Positions 7,592 to 16,944 are shown, counted from the first letter of the stretch. The stretch is 64,000 nucleotides of DNA from Vibrio penaeicida (GCF_019977755.1 NZ_AP025144.1:2356001-2420000), one strand, 5' to 3'. Made by a program: numbers and translations. Notes: a model not told the origin generated them from the letters alone.

Positions 7592-8695
7592 CTATGTGAT
7601 CGCATTTTCCACTTTGGTTGTTTGCCGTATTTTGTCCCAATCCCAGTTTATACCTAAGCCAGACTCCGAAGGAGCAATAGCTTTGCCATTATTTATTGAA
7701 AGTGTGTTCGATGTAACAGAACCTAACTGTGGGATATATTCTAACCAGCGGCTATTAGGCACTGCACAACATAACGATACATGCAACTCCATCAAGAAAT
7801 GTGGGCAAACGGATACATTATACGTTTCAGCCAAATGCGCGACTTTTAGCCAAGGGGTAATCCCCCCTATTCTTGCCACATCGACTTGAACAATATGACA
7901 AGCGCCCCGCTCTAAATATTCTCGAAATCCGCGCGTGCCGTACATGGACTCACCGACCGCAATAGGCAACCCTGCAGTCGCACACAATTGCTGATGACCC
8001 GAGATGTCTTCCGCTGGCATCGGCTCTTCTAGCCAACTGATTCCAAGCTCTGCGAATGCTCTGCCTCGCTTTATTGCTTCATCACGGCTGAAGCTTTGGT
8101 TGGCATCAACCATGATGTGATAGTCGTCGCCCACCTGCTCTCTTACGTATTCCAACCTGCGAATATCTTCCGCTAAACTCGGTGAACCGACTTTTACTTT
8201 GGAGCCACCGAACCCTTGCTGTTTAACCGCAATCGCATCTTCCGCTAGTTGTTCTGCCGTAAGGTGTAACCAACCGCCTTCGGTGGTATAAAGCGGAATT
8301 TCATTTTTCGCTCCTCCCGCCATTTTCCACAATGGAAGCTGGGCTTTGATCGATTTTCTGTCCCACAACGCAGTATCAATCGCCGCAAGTGCTAGTGACG
8401 TAATTGCACCTACCGATGTGGCGTGTGAATGAAAATACAAAGAGCGCCAAATCTCTTCAATACAGTCAGGATCTTTCCCAATTAGCTGAGGCAAGAGGTG
8501 ATCGTTTAGAAGCGCGACGACAGAAGAACCTCCTGTACCAATGGTGTAGGTGTACCCCACACCCGTTACACCGTCACTATCAGTAATTTTAACAATGGGT
8601 GTTTCTTGACAAACAAACGCCTGAATGGCGTCAGTTCGTTTTACTTCTGGAGTCAGATCGACCCAAAAAAGCTCTGCTTTCACTATCCGTGTCAT
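7592..8695 (-). CDS. Enolase-superfamily sugar-acid dehydratase (mandelate racemase/MLE group)
   Basis: A 367-residue enzyme expected to dehydrate a sugar acid to a 2-keto-3-deoxy acid. The catalytic set is visible: K166-x-K168 (SKVKV), metal ligands D197 (VDAN), E223/E224 (EEP) and E249 (GES), and the general base H299 (CPHF). The neighbours (lactonase, mutarotase, SDR, FAH hydrolase) point to L-fuconate or a similar 6-deoxy acid. It is shorter than the classical L-fuconate dehydratase (about 430-440 residues), so a related substrate such as L-rhamnonate or L-galactonate remains possible. The start has AAGGAA upstream. Confidence 0.8.
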   Translation of the reverse strand: MTRIVKAELFWVDLTPEVKRTDAIQAFVCQETPIVKITDSDGVTGVGYTYTIGTGGSSVVALLNDHLLPQLIGKDPDCIEEIWRSLYFHSHATSVGAITSLALAAIDTALWDRKSIKAQLPLWKMAGGAKNEIPLYTTEGGWLHLTAEQLAEDAIAVKQQGFGGSKVKVGSPSLAEDIRRLEYVREQVGDDYHIMVDANQSFSRDEAIKRGRAFAELGISWLEEPMPAEDISGHQQLCATAGLPIAVGESMYGTRGFREYLERGACHIVQVDVARIGGITPWLKVAHLAETYNVSVCPHFLMELHVSLCCAVPNSRWLEYIPQLGSVTSNTLSINNGKAIAPSESGLGINWDWDKIRQTTKVENAIT

Positions 8696-8723
8696 GGCTT
8701 TGATTCCTTAACCCTGATTCCAT

Positions 8724-9584
8724 TCAGGCATTTTCGTACGCGACGGCGACTTGACTAGAAACACCCAGCCCATCGATACCAAGTTCTACGACATCGTTCT
8801 CTTTCAAATATCTAGGTGGGTTGAACCCTAGCCCAACACCAAATGGCGTACCTGTCGATATGACATCACCTGGCAATAAAGTCATGTATTGGCTGATGTA
8901 ACTGACCTGGTTAGCGATTGAAAACACCATGTCACTGGTGTTGCTGTCTTGCAGCATTTCACCGTTCAAAGATAACCATAACCGGAGGCTTTGCGGATCC
9001 GTGCACTCGTCAGTGGTAACCAAATAAGGCCCAAGCGGCGCAAAGGTGTCGCAGCTTTTGCCTTTTACCCATTGCCCTTCTTGTTCAAGCTGGAATTCAC
9101 GTTCCGAGTAATCGTTGTGTAGCGCATACCCAGCTACATAATCCAATGCCTCGTCTTCCGAGACGTAACTGGCGCGTTTGCCAATAACAATAGCGAGTTC
9201 CACTTCCCAGTCAGTTTTCACGCTGTTTTTTGGAATAATGACAGGATCGTTTGGCCCACACAGTGAGCTCGTCGCTTTCATAAACAACACGGGTTGGCTC
9301 GGAAGTGGCATGCCCGATTCCTCGGCGTGTTTCTTGTAATTCAAACCAACGCATATAATTTTGGATGGGCGGCAAATCGGGGCACCGTAACGTTCTTTTT
9401 CATCAAACTCTGGGCAATTTCCTTGGTGCTCGTCTAGCCATTTCGCTAACCGTTCTACACCATCATTTTCAAAAAAATCTTCCGTATAATCTTCACCAAA
9501 AGCGCTGACATTGATGCGTTTTCCATTGGTTAGTTCGACGCCGGGTTTCTCTTGCCCCAGTTCGCCCACTCGAATCAGTTTCAT
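8724..9584 (-). CDS. Fumarylacetoacetate hydrolase-family protein (probable 2,4-diketo-3-deoxy sugar-acid hydrolase)
   Basis: A 286-residue FAH-fold enzyme. The core begins at about residue 75 with ICVGLNYKKHAEESG, followed by the metal-site region TDWEVELAIVIGKRA and GYALHNDYSEREFQ, and the family end pattern GDVISTGTPFGVG. In oxidative L-fucose and L-rhamnose pathways an FAH protein splits the 2,4-diketo-3-deoxy acid to pyruvate plus lactate (or the equivalent). Its position between the dehydratase and dehydrogenase genes supports this step. AAGGA precedes the ATG. The exact substrate is inferred. Confidence 0.82.
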   Translation of the reverse strand: MKLIRVGELGQEKPGVELTNGKRINVSAFGEDYTEDFFENDGVERLAKWLDEHQGNCPEFDEKERYGAPICRPSKIICVGLNYKKHAEESGMPLPSQPVLFMKATSSLCGPNDPVIIPKNSVKTDWEVELAIVIGKRASYVSEDEALDYVAGYALHNDYSEREFQLEQEGQWVKGKSCDTFAPLGPYLVTTDECTDPQSLRLWLSLNGEMLQDSNTSDMVFSIANQVSYISQYMTLLPGDVISTGTPFGVGLGFNPPRYLKENDVVELGIDGLGVSSQVAVAYENA

Positions 9585-9605
9585 TTTATTGTCCTTAAAA
9601 AATGT

Positions 9606-10364
9606 TTAGCGGAGTTGAACCACACCACCGTCTATGTCGTAGCTTACGCCTGTAATAAATTTGGCTTTATCGCTGCAAAGAAATACCGCAATATCAGCAA
9701 TTTCTTCTGGTGTCCCCATTCGTCCAATGGGTTGATATTCGCTGAGTACTTTGAACATTTCGTTTTTATTGTCGGGGTAGTGTTTATCTAAATACCCATC
9801 GACGAATGGCGTATGAACTCGAGCCGGGCAAATGCAATTACAACGCACCCCTTTATCAACGTAATCTCTTGCAATACTGAGCGTCATGGCGGATACCGCA
9901 CCTTTAGAGGCGGAGTACGCAAACCGATCAGCTATCCCTAATTTCGCAGCGATAGAAGAAAGATTGAGAATGGATCCTTTTGCCGATTGAAGCATTGGCA
10001 TCAAGTACTTGGTGAATAAAAATAAGCCGTTCACATTCACTGAAAATACGCGTTGAAGCTCATCCAGTTCGGTATTTTCAACGTTACCAATGTGCGCAAT
10101 GCCAGCATTGTTAACAAGAATATCCAATCGACCAATTTGCTGTTCTAATTCTGCCACTAGGCGCTTCACGTCGGGCTCCGAAGACACGTCACACGTTAAC
10201 GCCGTGATCCGATCAGAACCAAAACCTTCCGCTGCACTCTCAAGGTGCTCTGGATTAATATCTACTAAAACGATATGTGCGCCCGCCTGATGAAAACCTT
10301 TGGCAATCGCTAACCCAATCCCAGACGCTGATCCGGTAATAAGGGCTACTTTTCCCTGTAGCAT
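9606..10364 (-). CDS. SDR-family dehydrogenase (probable 2-keto-3-deoxy-L-fuconate dehydrogenase)
   Basis: A 252-residue short-chain dehydrogenase with NAD-binding TGSASGIG near residue 10, NNAG, and the catalytic Ser with Y-S-A-S-K. An Asp after the second strand (LVDINPE) favours NAD. The stretch CICPARVHTPFVDGYL resembles 2-keto-3-deoxy-L-fuconate dehydrogenases that I recall. It would oxidise the C4 hydroxyl before cleavage by the FAH protein. The ATG at 10364 (MLQGKV) is chosen because AAGGAG precedes it; a longer frame exists upstream but overlaps the mutarotase gene. Confidence 0.82.
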   Translation of the reverse strand: MLQGKVALITGSASGIGLAIAKGFHQAGAHIVLVDINPEHLESAAEGFGSDRITALTCDVSSEPDVKRLVAELEQQIGRLDILVNNAGIAHIGNVENTELDELQRVFSVNVNGLFLFTKYLMPMLQSAKGSILNLSSIAAKLGIADRFAYSASKGAVSAMTLSIARDYVDKGVRCNCICPARVHTPFVDGYLDKHYPDNKNEMFKVLSEYQPIGRMGTPEEIADIAVFLCSDKAKFITGVSYDIDGGVVQLR

Positions 10365-10374
10365 GGGTATCTCC

Positions 10375-10695
10375 TTAATTGAGTTCAAAGACTTGTTCCA
10401 TGTTTTGCCACCACGCTTCACCTGCTTCAGGTAATGGCTGCTGCATGGGTTTCATCCACGCCCACCATTTTTGAGTAATGGGATCTGCGGCCATCGCAGC
10501 CATATCTCCTTCGAAGTCATGGCCAACGTATTCAAAGTAGGCAAACAGCAAACCGTCGTGATGAAAAATGGAGTAATTTTGGATGTGTGATGCTTTGATT
10601 TGAGCCAGTACTTCCGGCCAAACTTCAGCGTGTGCTTTAACGTATTCGTCGTAATGTTCGGGCTTTAATCGGATAACTTGACCAAACTTCTGCAT
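10375..10695 (-). CDS. L-rhamnose/L-fucose mutarotase family protein
   Basis: A 106-residue RhaM-family sugar mutarotase, which interconverts the alpha and beta anomers of a deoxysugar. Family landmarks are GQVIRLKPEHYDEYVKAHAE at the start, IQNYSIFHHDGLLFAYFEY in the middle and WWAWMKPMQQPLP near the end. ATG 10695 is preferred over one two codons earlier because AGGAG is 7 bases upstream. It fits an L-fucose or L-rhamnose pathway in this cluster; no first-step sugar dehydrogenase is present besides the SDR. Confidence 0.88.
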   Translation of the reverse strand: MQKFGQVIRLKPEHYDEYVKAHAEVWPEVLAQIKASHIQNYSIFHHDGLLFAYFEYVGHDFEGDMAAMAADPITQKWWAWMKPMQQPLPEAGEAWWQNMEQVFELN

Positions 10696-10705
10696 GAACA
10701 TTCTC

Positions 10706-11569
10706 CTAACGTAGCCGCGACAAATAAGAACGTTGCGCCGTCTTATGGAAAAGGTACTGGCGCTCTTCTTCTGTCCAATTTGAAACCATTGCGTTTAAGC
10801 GTTGATGCCAATCCTGCGCTGACTCCACTAAAGCCACCACCGGCCAGTCTGAGCCAAACAACAGCCTTTCTGCACCAAATGCCTTTTTTAGGTAAGCAAG
10901 CACATCGCTTAGCAAGCCGTCTGTTTTTGAAAGATCCCCAGCTTGGGTAACAAGACCAGATACCTTACAAACGGAATTTGGCATCGCCGCTATTGAGGCA
11001 ATATCTCGTTTCCATTTCCCATAGGCTTTTTCATCTTCCAAATAGGAGGCAATGGCAGGAATACCGCCATGGTCGATAACGAAATGCGTATCTGGGCAAT
11101 GCTTGATGAGTGCTGCGGCATCCTCTAGCTCTTGAGGGCGAATACAAATATCGAAAGAAAACCCTGCATTACCTATCGCTTGAACACCATGAATAAAAGG
11201 CGATTGCAAGCAGTATCCTTTTGGTCGCTCCTCTGTGTGAAGCACTTGTCTGAATCCAACGACATGTTTTGCATCGCTGTGGATGCGTTGTAGATAAGGA
11301 ACAACGTCGCTTCGTGTGACATCAAGAGATGCAACCATAGCGACAAGCGGAAATTGAGGGTTTCGACACAGCAGCCCTATAGCGTCAATTTCCTTACCTT
11401 TTTGACTCTCAACGACATCCACTTCCACGTAGATAGCGCGATCGACGGATTTAAAATCAGATTGGTACATGTCCAAACTGAACGTTTTATTGAGCGCTTC
11501 AAATCCTGTGACCCATGGCAAATCGAACTCATCCAAATCCCATAGATGCAAGTGACTGTCTATGATCAT
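10706..11569 (-). CDS. Amidohydrolase-family sugar lactonase (probable L-fucono-1,5-lactonase)
   Basis: A 287-residue TIM-barrel amidohydrolase of the COG3618 group. The N-terminal metal motif is IDSHLHLWDL, a His lies in HFVIDHGGIPA, and the final Asp is in RLLFGSDWPVV. Members next to L-fuconate enzymes open L-fucono- or L-rhamnono-lactone to the acid. It is the first gene of the leftward operon that runs through the mutarotase, SDR, FAH protein and dehydratase. The upstream gap carries a repeat that may be its operator. Confidence 0.82.
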   Translation of the reverse strand: MIIDSHLHLWDLDEFDLPWVTGFEALNKTFSLDMYQSDFKSVDRAIYVEVDVVESQKGKEIDAIGLLCRNPQFPLVAMVASLDVTRSDVVPYLQRIHSDAKHVVGFRQVLHTEERPKGYCLQSPFIHGVQAIGNAGFSFDICIRPQELEDAAALIKHCPDTHFVIDHGGIPAIASYLEDEKAYGKWKRDIASIAAMPNSVCKVSGLVTQAGDLSKTDGLLSDVLAYLKKAFGAERLLFGSDWPVVALVESAQDWHQRLNAMVSNWTEEERQYLFHKTAQRSYLSRLR

Positions 11570-11594
11570 TTCTGATCTCCTTTTCCTGTTCGAT

Positions 11595-11623
11595 ATTTTA
11601 AATATAAAATTACATTTTAAATA
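11595..11623. promoter_or_regulatory. Candidate operator: ATTTTAAATA direct repeat
   Basis: The 10-mer ATTTTAAATA occurs at 11595-11604 and 11614-11623, 19 bases apart, just upstream of the lactonase gene. It is AT-rich and partly palindromic, as many IclR-family sites are. Assignment to the cluster IclR protein is inference. Confidence 0.4.
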
Positions 11624-11800
11624 CGATATGTAAATCGATTTATGGCTATTATTTGATCAATTTAGCAGCTAGCGTGAAGTTGATCACGAAGCGCTTGTTC
11701 AAGATCTTCTTTGCAACAGTGGATTATTGAAATGACTTAAAGAACTGATGGGGTAATTGAATCAACGAATGAGGCTAATTAAATGGGTAAAAAAGAAGTG

Positions 11801-11841
11801 ACACGAAAAAACCCCTCACTTTGTCGATCCAAAGAAAGGGG
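11801..11841 (-). terminator. Rho-independent terminator of the TRAP operon
   Basis: The stem CCCCT..CTTTG / CAAAG..AGGGG has a 2x2 internal loop and is followed on the minus strand by six T. It lies about 90 bases after the DctM stop, separating the TRAP genes from the lactonase operon. Confidence 0.8.
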
Positions 11842-11931
11842 CAAAAGAGACGCTATTTTAATTTCGTATGCGTTAGTAAGGTATAGCTTCGGTCTGTTGG
11901 GCTATTGTCTGTTTAGTTATGGTCTGTTGAG

Positions 11932-13221
11932 TTAGAGCAAAGAAGGCAACCACAAAGTAATCGCAGGCATATAAGTCACCAGCATAAGCACGACAACCAT
12001 TGCCAAATAGAAAGGCAGCATATGCCGAGCCGTAGTTTCTATTTTAACCTTACCTATTCCACACCCGACCATCAGCGAAGTGCCAACCGGTGGAGTACAC
12101 ACGCCAATACCTAAATTGAGCAGCATGATGATGCCAAAATGAATCGGGTCGACACCTATGGTTTTGGCTATGGGTAAAAGAATTGGCGTCAGGATAAGAA
12201 TCAAAACCCCCATATCCATCAGCATCCCCAAAACCAGTAGCAATATGTTAATGGCTAACAGCACCACATAAGGGTTGTCTGACAATCCCAAAATGAAATC
12301 AGCCAACAAACTTGGTACGCTGAGGAACGACAATAAATAACCAAATGCAGAAGAGGTCATGATAATTGCGATCACCATTGACAGCGTTTTCATGGTGTCG
12401 CTCATGATTTTCTTCATTTGGGTACGATTGACGCTTTTGTAAATCAATATTGTGACTAACAACGCATACGCCACCGCAACCGCCGCAGACTCTGTCGCCG
12501 TAAAGATGCCTAACACAATCCCACCGATAATAATAACGATGGTAAACAACCCAATTGAAGCTTCACTTGTAATCGCCAACCCTTCTTTAAGCGAATACTT
12601 TTTTCCTTGCGGATGACCATGTCGAATCGCCAAAAATCCGCACAGAATCATCAAAGAAACACTCAGCAATATGCCTGGCACATAGCCCGCGACAAACAAC
12701 TGGCTAATCGGCAGCCCGCCAGCTGCCAACGCGTAGTAAATCATATTCTGGCTTGGAGGAATCAATACCCCCTGTACAGAAGATGTAACCGTAACCGCGA
12801 CCGAGTATTCCGCTGGGTAGCCACTGCGCTTCATGGCTGGAATCAAAAACGATCCAATCGACGCCACGTCTGCCACTGAAGAACCCGAAATACCGCCAAA
12901 GAAGGTACTGGCGACCACATTACCCTGCGCCATCCCGCCTCTAAATCGACCTACTAGCACTTCTGAAAAACGCACCAATCGGTCAGAAATCCCACCTTCC
13001 GTCATTATGCTGCCGACAAGAATAAAAAACGGTACGGCAAGAAACGTAAAGCTGAACATGCCATTGACCATTCGCTGCGCCACAAGCAACAGTGGAAGGT
13101 CTAACTGCCAAGCAGTGAGTACTGAAGATATACCTAGCGCAAAAGCAATAGGCACTCTTAGTAACATCAAGGTTAAGAAACTACCTAGTAGTACTGCAAT
13201 CCCTACTTGATCCGCACTCAT
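11932..13221 (-). CDS. dctM: TRAP transporter large permease (DctM family)
   Basis: A 429-residue membrane protein with about a dozen hydrophobic segments, the ion-coupled translocation subunit of a tripartite (TRAP) importer. Landmarks include RVPIAFALGISS near the start, FFGGISGSSVADVASIGSFLIP, and PPSQNMIYYALAAGG. It overlaps the small permease gene by 4 bases (ATGA type). The substrate is set by the binding protein; the gene context suggests a sugar acid. Confidence 0.92.
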   Translation of the reverse strand: MSADQVGIAVLLGSFLTLMLLRVPIAFALGISSVLTAWQLDLPLLLVAQRMVNGMFSFTFLAVPFFILVGSIMTEGGISDRLVRFSEVLVGRFRGGMAQGNVVASTFFGGISGSSVADVASIGSFLIPAMKRSGYPAEYSVAVTVTSSVQGVLIPPSQNMIYYALAAGGLPISQLFVAGYVPGILLSVSLMILCGFLAIRHGHPQGKKYSLKEGLAITSEASIGLFTIVIIIGGIVLGIFTATESAAVAVAYALLVTILIYKSVNRTQMKKIMSDTMKTLSMVIAIIMTSSAFGYLLSFLSVPSLLADFILGLSDNPYVVLLAINILLLVLGMLMDMGVLILILTPILLPIAKTIGVDPIHFGIIMLLNLGIGVCTPPVGTSLMVGCGIGKVKIETTARHMLPFYLAMVVVLMLVTYMPAITLWLPSLL

Positions 13222-13703
13222 AAAGATCCCTCTTCTTTTTCCCTTACGTCTCCCGTCACAATGTTGGTGATCGCATTAATAAGAGTCAGAATAGCCCCGA
13301 CAACGGCTGAATAATAAAGTAGCTGCTTTGGCAAACCAGAAGCAGGAAGTATCTGTGCTCCGGCAATGTTAACCAGCGTTTGAGCGTTCATAAGTAGAAT
13401 GAAAGAAAAGCCAGCAATACAGAGATAGGCAAAGTAATCGAGTGACTTACCAATTGGCATTGGCGCTTTGTCTCGCAAATAAGTGATGGCAACATGAGAA
13501 TGTGTTTTCACCCCCACAGCAATAGACAACATTCCGTACCACACCAAAAACAACATAGCGACTTCTTCAGACCAACTGGTTGGTTTATTAAACACATATC
13601 GTAAAACTACCTGCATGACAGTTATCACGACAATCAATTCAAGCAGTCGGTTAGCTACCCATGCAACAATTTGATTCAGTTTCGTTATTAGCAGACTCAT
13701 CAT
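13218..13703 (-). CDS. dctQ: TRAP transporter small permease (DctQ family)
   Basis: A 161-residue protein with four hydrophobic segments and the DctQ pattern VLRYVFNKPTSWSEEVAMLFLVWYGMLS in the first half, with KTHSHVAI following. It pairs with DctM in the inner membrane to form the transporter of the TRAP system. It lies between the DctP gene (95 bases away) and dctM (4-base overlap), the usual PQM order. Confidence 0.92.
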   Translation of the reverse strand: MMSLLITKLNQIVAWVANRLLELIVVITVMQVVLRYVFNKPTSWSEEVAMLFLVWYGMLSIAVGVKTHSHVAITYLRDKAPMPIGKSLDYFAYLCIAGFSFILLMNAQTLVNIAGAQILPASGLPKQLLYYSAVVGAILTLINAITNIVTGDVREKEEGSL

Positions 13704-13798
13704 TTTGGCTCCGTGAGCTTTGTGCTTGCCCTATCCCTACGTTCAATCACACCTCTATGTTTCAACGTAACCCTACGGTTTAAGGCAAGCACTCCGCA

Positions 13799-14770
13799 CT
13801 AATTCACTGCCTTAATTTTGCTAACAAGAGGTAACAGTTTCGGAAATTCTTCATACACTGGCTGAACCGCTTCTTGGAAAGGTGTATTGTCGATAACCGT
13901 GACTTTCACACCCGCTGCAACCACTTTCTTTTTTGCATCAATATTGGCGCGAATCATTAGGTCTCGCTCAAAAATCGCCGCTTCTTTCGCTGCTCTAGAG
14001 ATAGCTTCACGCTGATTTTGAGGAAGTGAGTCATATTTCGCTTTGTTCATGATCAGTATAGCGGGTGGGCTCAAGTGACCATCTTCTACGTAGTTTGGCG
14101 CAACTTCGTAGTGACCAGACGTGAGATAACTAACGTAGTCGTTCTCAGCACCATCGATCACACCTGTTTGTAAGCTAGAAAACACTTCACCGTAGTTCAT
14201 AGGGGTCGCAACACCTCCAACTAAATTGACCATGCTGATTGAAATAGGTGATTTCTGAACTCGGATCTTTAACCCTTTCATGTCTTCGATAGAGTTTACA
14301 GGGTTGTCTTTCGTGGTATAAAAGCTGCGGGTTCCCGCTTCCATGTATTCGAAACCGATTAAGCCGTATTTCGCCATATCGGCACGAACTTCATCTCCTA
14401 CTTCGCTATCTAAAACACGGTATTTGTGTTTCACATTTTTAAAGATATAAGGAAGCGTAAACACGCCGATACTTGGCGACACATTCGCCAGAGTAACGCT
14501 GTTCACGCGAGTTAAGTCGATAATCCCAGCTTGAGTTTGCTCAATGGTTTCCGCCTCTTGCCCTAACTGAGCACCCGAGAACACTTTTACTTTTATTTCA
14601 CCATTCGAGTATGTCGATGCAAGCTCGGCAAATTTATGCATCGCCACGGTAACGGGGTTGGATTCTGGCTGGTTTTCTGCCAAGCGTAACGTTGTTGCCA
14701 TCGATAAACTCGGCACCAGTATTGCTGCAATTGAGCAACTAATTAAACCTTTCGTTAGTGTCCATTTCAT
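13799..14770 (-). CDS. dctP: TRAP transporter solute-binding protein (DctP family)
   Basis: A 323-residue periplasmic protein with a signal peptide (about residues 1-25, cut after LSMA). The conserved arginine that binds the substrate carboxylate lies in KGLKIRVQ, and PMNYGEVFSSLQTGVIDGAEN is the hallmark of DctP proteins that bind sugar acids or related carboxylates. The flanking lactonase/dehydratase and uxu genes suggest fuconate, a uronate or an aldonate as substrate. That is inference. Confidence 0.9.
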   Translation of the reverse strand: MKWTLTKGLISCSIAAILVPSLSMATTLRLAENQPESNPVTVAMHKFAELASTYSNGEIKVKVFSGAQLGQEAETIEQTQAGIIDLTRVNSVTLANVSPSIGVFTLPYIFKNVKHKYRVLDSEVGDEVRADMAKYGLIGFEYMEAGTRSFYTTKDNPVNSIEDMKGLKIRVQKSPISISMVNLVGGVATPMNYGEVFSSLQTGVIDGAENDYVSYLTSGHYEVAPNYVEDGHLSPPAILIMNKAKYDSLPQNQREAISRAAKEAAIFERDLMIRANIDAKKKVVAAGVKVTVIDNTPFQEAVQPVYEEFPKLLPLVSKIKAVN

Positions 14771-14885
14771 GTCCTATACTCCTTGTTTACTCGGCTATTC
14801 CTAAGCCAAATATTGGGTTATTTAGCGGATACGCTTTCGCCATGCCGCCTGTTCCTTTATTCATTTCACGGTGTTGCTTGATTGC

Positions 14886-16085
14886 CTACTTGTGGCTCTC
14901 TTTTATCGTGTGACTGATCGAGTGTTTACCTAAATACGCAGCCATTAAAAATGGACCATCAGGGGTTAAAGACCATTCAAGAAACTCTGCTCTATCCCCT
15001 ACTCTAGGCAATGTGTTTGGATGTGATAGCAATTGGAGCGGGTTGTGCCGTGTGATTTGGAGCAGTTCAGACATCGTAAGACCACACCACTTCATTGTGT
15101 CACGTAGCATTTTGTCCATTCGTGCTGATGAACCCGCAAAGTAAGGTGAACCAGGAATGCGAACCACTCCATCGGAACAAAGCTCAATCTCAGCTTCTCC
15201 CAACCAGTAACGCCCCGGATGCTGCGATAATCCCCCTGCTGCTGTCGCATCCGTTGTTAAAACAGCACGTGGTAACGTTTTTGCGCGTAACCACGTCTTA
15301 AGCATTTCGGGTTTCACATGAAGCCCATCGGCAATGAAACTGGCATAGAGACCATCGTGAGCCAATTGCGCCATCAGTGGGTTATCCACCTTATGCAGTT
15401 GATGCGCCAAACCGTTTCCTAAATGCGTTGAAAGAATCGCGCCTGCGTTTACTGCTTCACTTATTTTTTCTGAGCTTGCATTGGTATGCCCTAACGCTAC
15501 GGTAATCCCTTCCGATTTGAGAAATGAAATCAAATCAATCACGCCGTCAATTTCAGGCGCAACCGTCATGAGCTTGATTGGCTTCGAAGACAACGACTGC
15601 ATTTTTTTAACAATGGCAACAGACCCCGGAATCATCGCTTTTTTCGGATGGGCTCCAACAAAACCCTCTTTTGGAGACAAAAATGGCCCTTCAATGTGAT
15701 AGCCCATGACCATTTCTTTGCCCAAAGTACTTTGCTTTACGGCGTCGTCTAACTCCTGAAGAAGGCGATAGAGTTTGTTTTCTTCGGCCGAAATTAATGT
15801 TGGTAAGCAGCGGGTCACACCACATTTCAGCATTGCCGACAAAGCGCTATCCAACTTCTCGGCTGTTACACCATAAGAATTAAAATCAAGCCCATTGAAC
15901 CCGTTGATTTGAATATCCACCAGCCCCGGAGTAACAACGGAATCCTGATTATTCACATCAAGACAAAATGCCGGCACTTCGTTTGTGATCCGAGAGATGA
16001 TGCCTAATTCATTGATGTCGTATCGCATCAAAGGCCGATCATCACCTGAATACACCAGCAGGCTTTTCAAACTAGCGCTACTCAT
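14886..16085 (-). CDS. nagA: N-acetylglucosamine-6-phosphate deacetylase
   Basis: A 399-residue amidohydrolase that removes acetate from GlcNAc-6-phosphate (or GalNAc-6-phosphate). Landmarks are GLVDIQINGFNGLDFN, the metal and substrate region GYHIEGPFLSPKEGFVGAHPKK, ALGHTNAS, LSTHLGNGLAH, and VLTTDATAAGG with the catalytic Asp. It overlaps nagB by 8 bases, so both are made together. The hexosamine series (Glc or Gal) cannot be told from sequence alone, and no sugar kinase or PTS gene is present in the window. Confidence 0.9.
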   Translation of the reverse strand: MSSASLKSLLVYSGDDRPLMRYDINELGIISRITNEVPAFCLDVNNQDSVVTPGLVDIQINGFNGLDFNSYGVTAEKLDSALSAMLKCGVTRCLPTLISAEENKLYRLLQELDDAVKQSTLGKEMVMGYHIEGPFLSPKEGFVGAHPKKAMIPGSVAIVKKMQSLSSKPIKLMTVAPEIDGVIDLISFLKSEGITVALGHTNASSEKISEAVNAGAILSTHLGNGLAHQLHKVDNPLMAQLAHDGLYASFIADGLHVKPEMLKTWLRAKTLPRAVLTTDATAAGGLSQHPGRYWLGEAEIELCSDGVVRIPGSPYFAGSSARMDKMLRDTMKWCGLTMSELLQITRHNPLQLLSHPNTLPRVGDRAEFLEWSLTPDGPFLMAAYLGKHSISHTIKESHK

Positions 16086-16833
16086 CTCGACCTCTTAGGT
16101 TCAGTAAGCTTGCCGCATCATTGTCCAAAAATACGGATGTCGACGAGTGCTTTTGCAACGCAGACGCCGGATGAAGAACGGATAGTTCACCTTCTAAGCA
16201 GTTTCGAACAGCTTGCGCTTTCCTCTTCGATGGCACGGTACAAACAATGTGTTCACTTTTTAGAATCTGCTGAATAGACATAGATATCGCGTAGGTAGGA
16301 ACTTCTTCTAATGAAGCAAACCATCCTTCGCCTAACTGCTGTTCTCGACATGCTTCATCTAATTCAACTTGGATGTACGGCGTGGTCACCTCAAAGTCAG
16401 CGGGTGGATCATTAAACGCTAAATGACCGTTTTCACCAATCCCAACAAACGCAACGTCAATACTTACTGCAGCCATTTTTTCGTTGAGCTTTGTCAATTC
16501 TTCATGAAGGGGAGACGCGTCTCCATTGACATAGGTGATGGAATGAAGGCCTAGCAGATTGTCGGCAACTCGCTCTCTCAGATAACGCCTAAAGCTAGCC
16601 GGGTGTTCATCACTCAAGCCCACATATTCGTCGAGATGGAAAATGGATACCTTTGACCAATCAATTCCTGCGTCAACGATCAAATTAGAAAGCATTGAAA
16701 ACTGGCTGGTGCCCGTAGCCAAAATCACGTTAGCATGCCCTTTCTTTTCAATAGCTTGTTGAACGAGCTGCGCTCCGTGTTGGGCAGCGGCTGCCCCCAT
16801 AGATGCTTCGTCTAACCATCTAGATATTTCCAT
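16078..16833 (-). CDS. nagB: Glucosamine-6-phosphate deaminase
   Basis: A 251-residue isomerase/deaminase that turns glucosamine-6-phosphate into fructose-6-phosphate and ammonia. The phosphate loop is VILATGTSQFSML, the active-site motif FHLDEYVGL and the signature FVGIGENGHLAFNDPPA are intact. It is slightly shorter than E. coli NagB (266). A galactosamine-6-phosphate role is possible. It is the first gene of nagB-nagA and is divergent from the ROK regulator gene, with palindromes between them. Confidence 0.9.
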   Translation of the reverse strand: MEISRWLDEASMGAAAAQHGAQLVQQAIEKKGHANVILATGTSQFSMLSNLIVDAGIDWSKVSIFHLDEYVGLSDEHPASFRRYLRERVADNLLGLHSITYVNGDASPLHEELTKLNEKMAAVSIDVAFVGIGENGHLAFNDPPADFEVTTPYIQVELDEACREQQLGEGWFASLEEVPTYAISMSIQQILKSEHIVCTVPSKRKAQAVRNCLEGELSVLHPASALQKHSSTSVFLDNDAASLLNLRGRDE

Positions 16834-16903
16834 TGTTTCTTACTCCACAAATCTGGTTATGTGCGAACCACATGTTCATTCTTAAACACAAATCTGTCAT
16901 TAA

Positions 16904-16944
16904 TTACACTTGCTGTAAATAACTATTTTTTACACAATGTGTAA
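16904..16944. promoter_or_regulatory. Two TTACA-type palindromes between nagB and the ROK gene
   Basis: TTACA-N5-TGTAA lies at 16904-16918 and TTACAC-N3-GTGTAA at 16930-16944. The first has the same 5-base spacer as the perfect palindrome between uxuA and uxuB. They are probably operators controlling both nagBA and the ROK gene. Confidence 0.5.

Larger units (their letters stand above)
11570..11931. other. Gap between sugar-acid operon and TRAP operon
   Basis: No gene is seen. It holds the ATTTTAAATA repeats and presumably the promoter of the lactonase operon on its left side, and the terminator of the TRAP operon (11801-11841) on its right. A short stretch near 11890-11935 repeats the word GTCTGTT or GGTCTGTTG. 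Confidence 0.5.

Noticed and set aside
14771..14885. Operator or terminator between nagA and dctP
   Set aside because: No convincing palindrome or hairpin with T-run was found in this 115-base gap.
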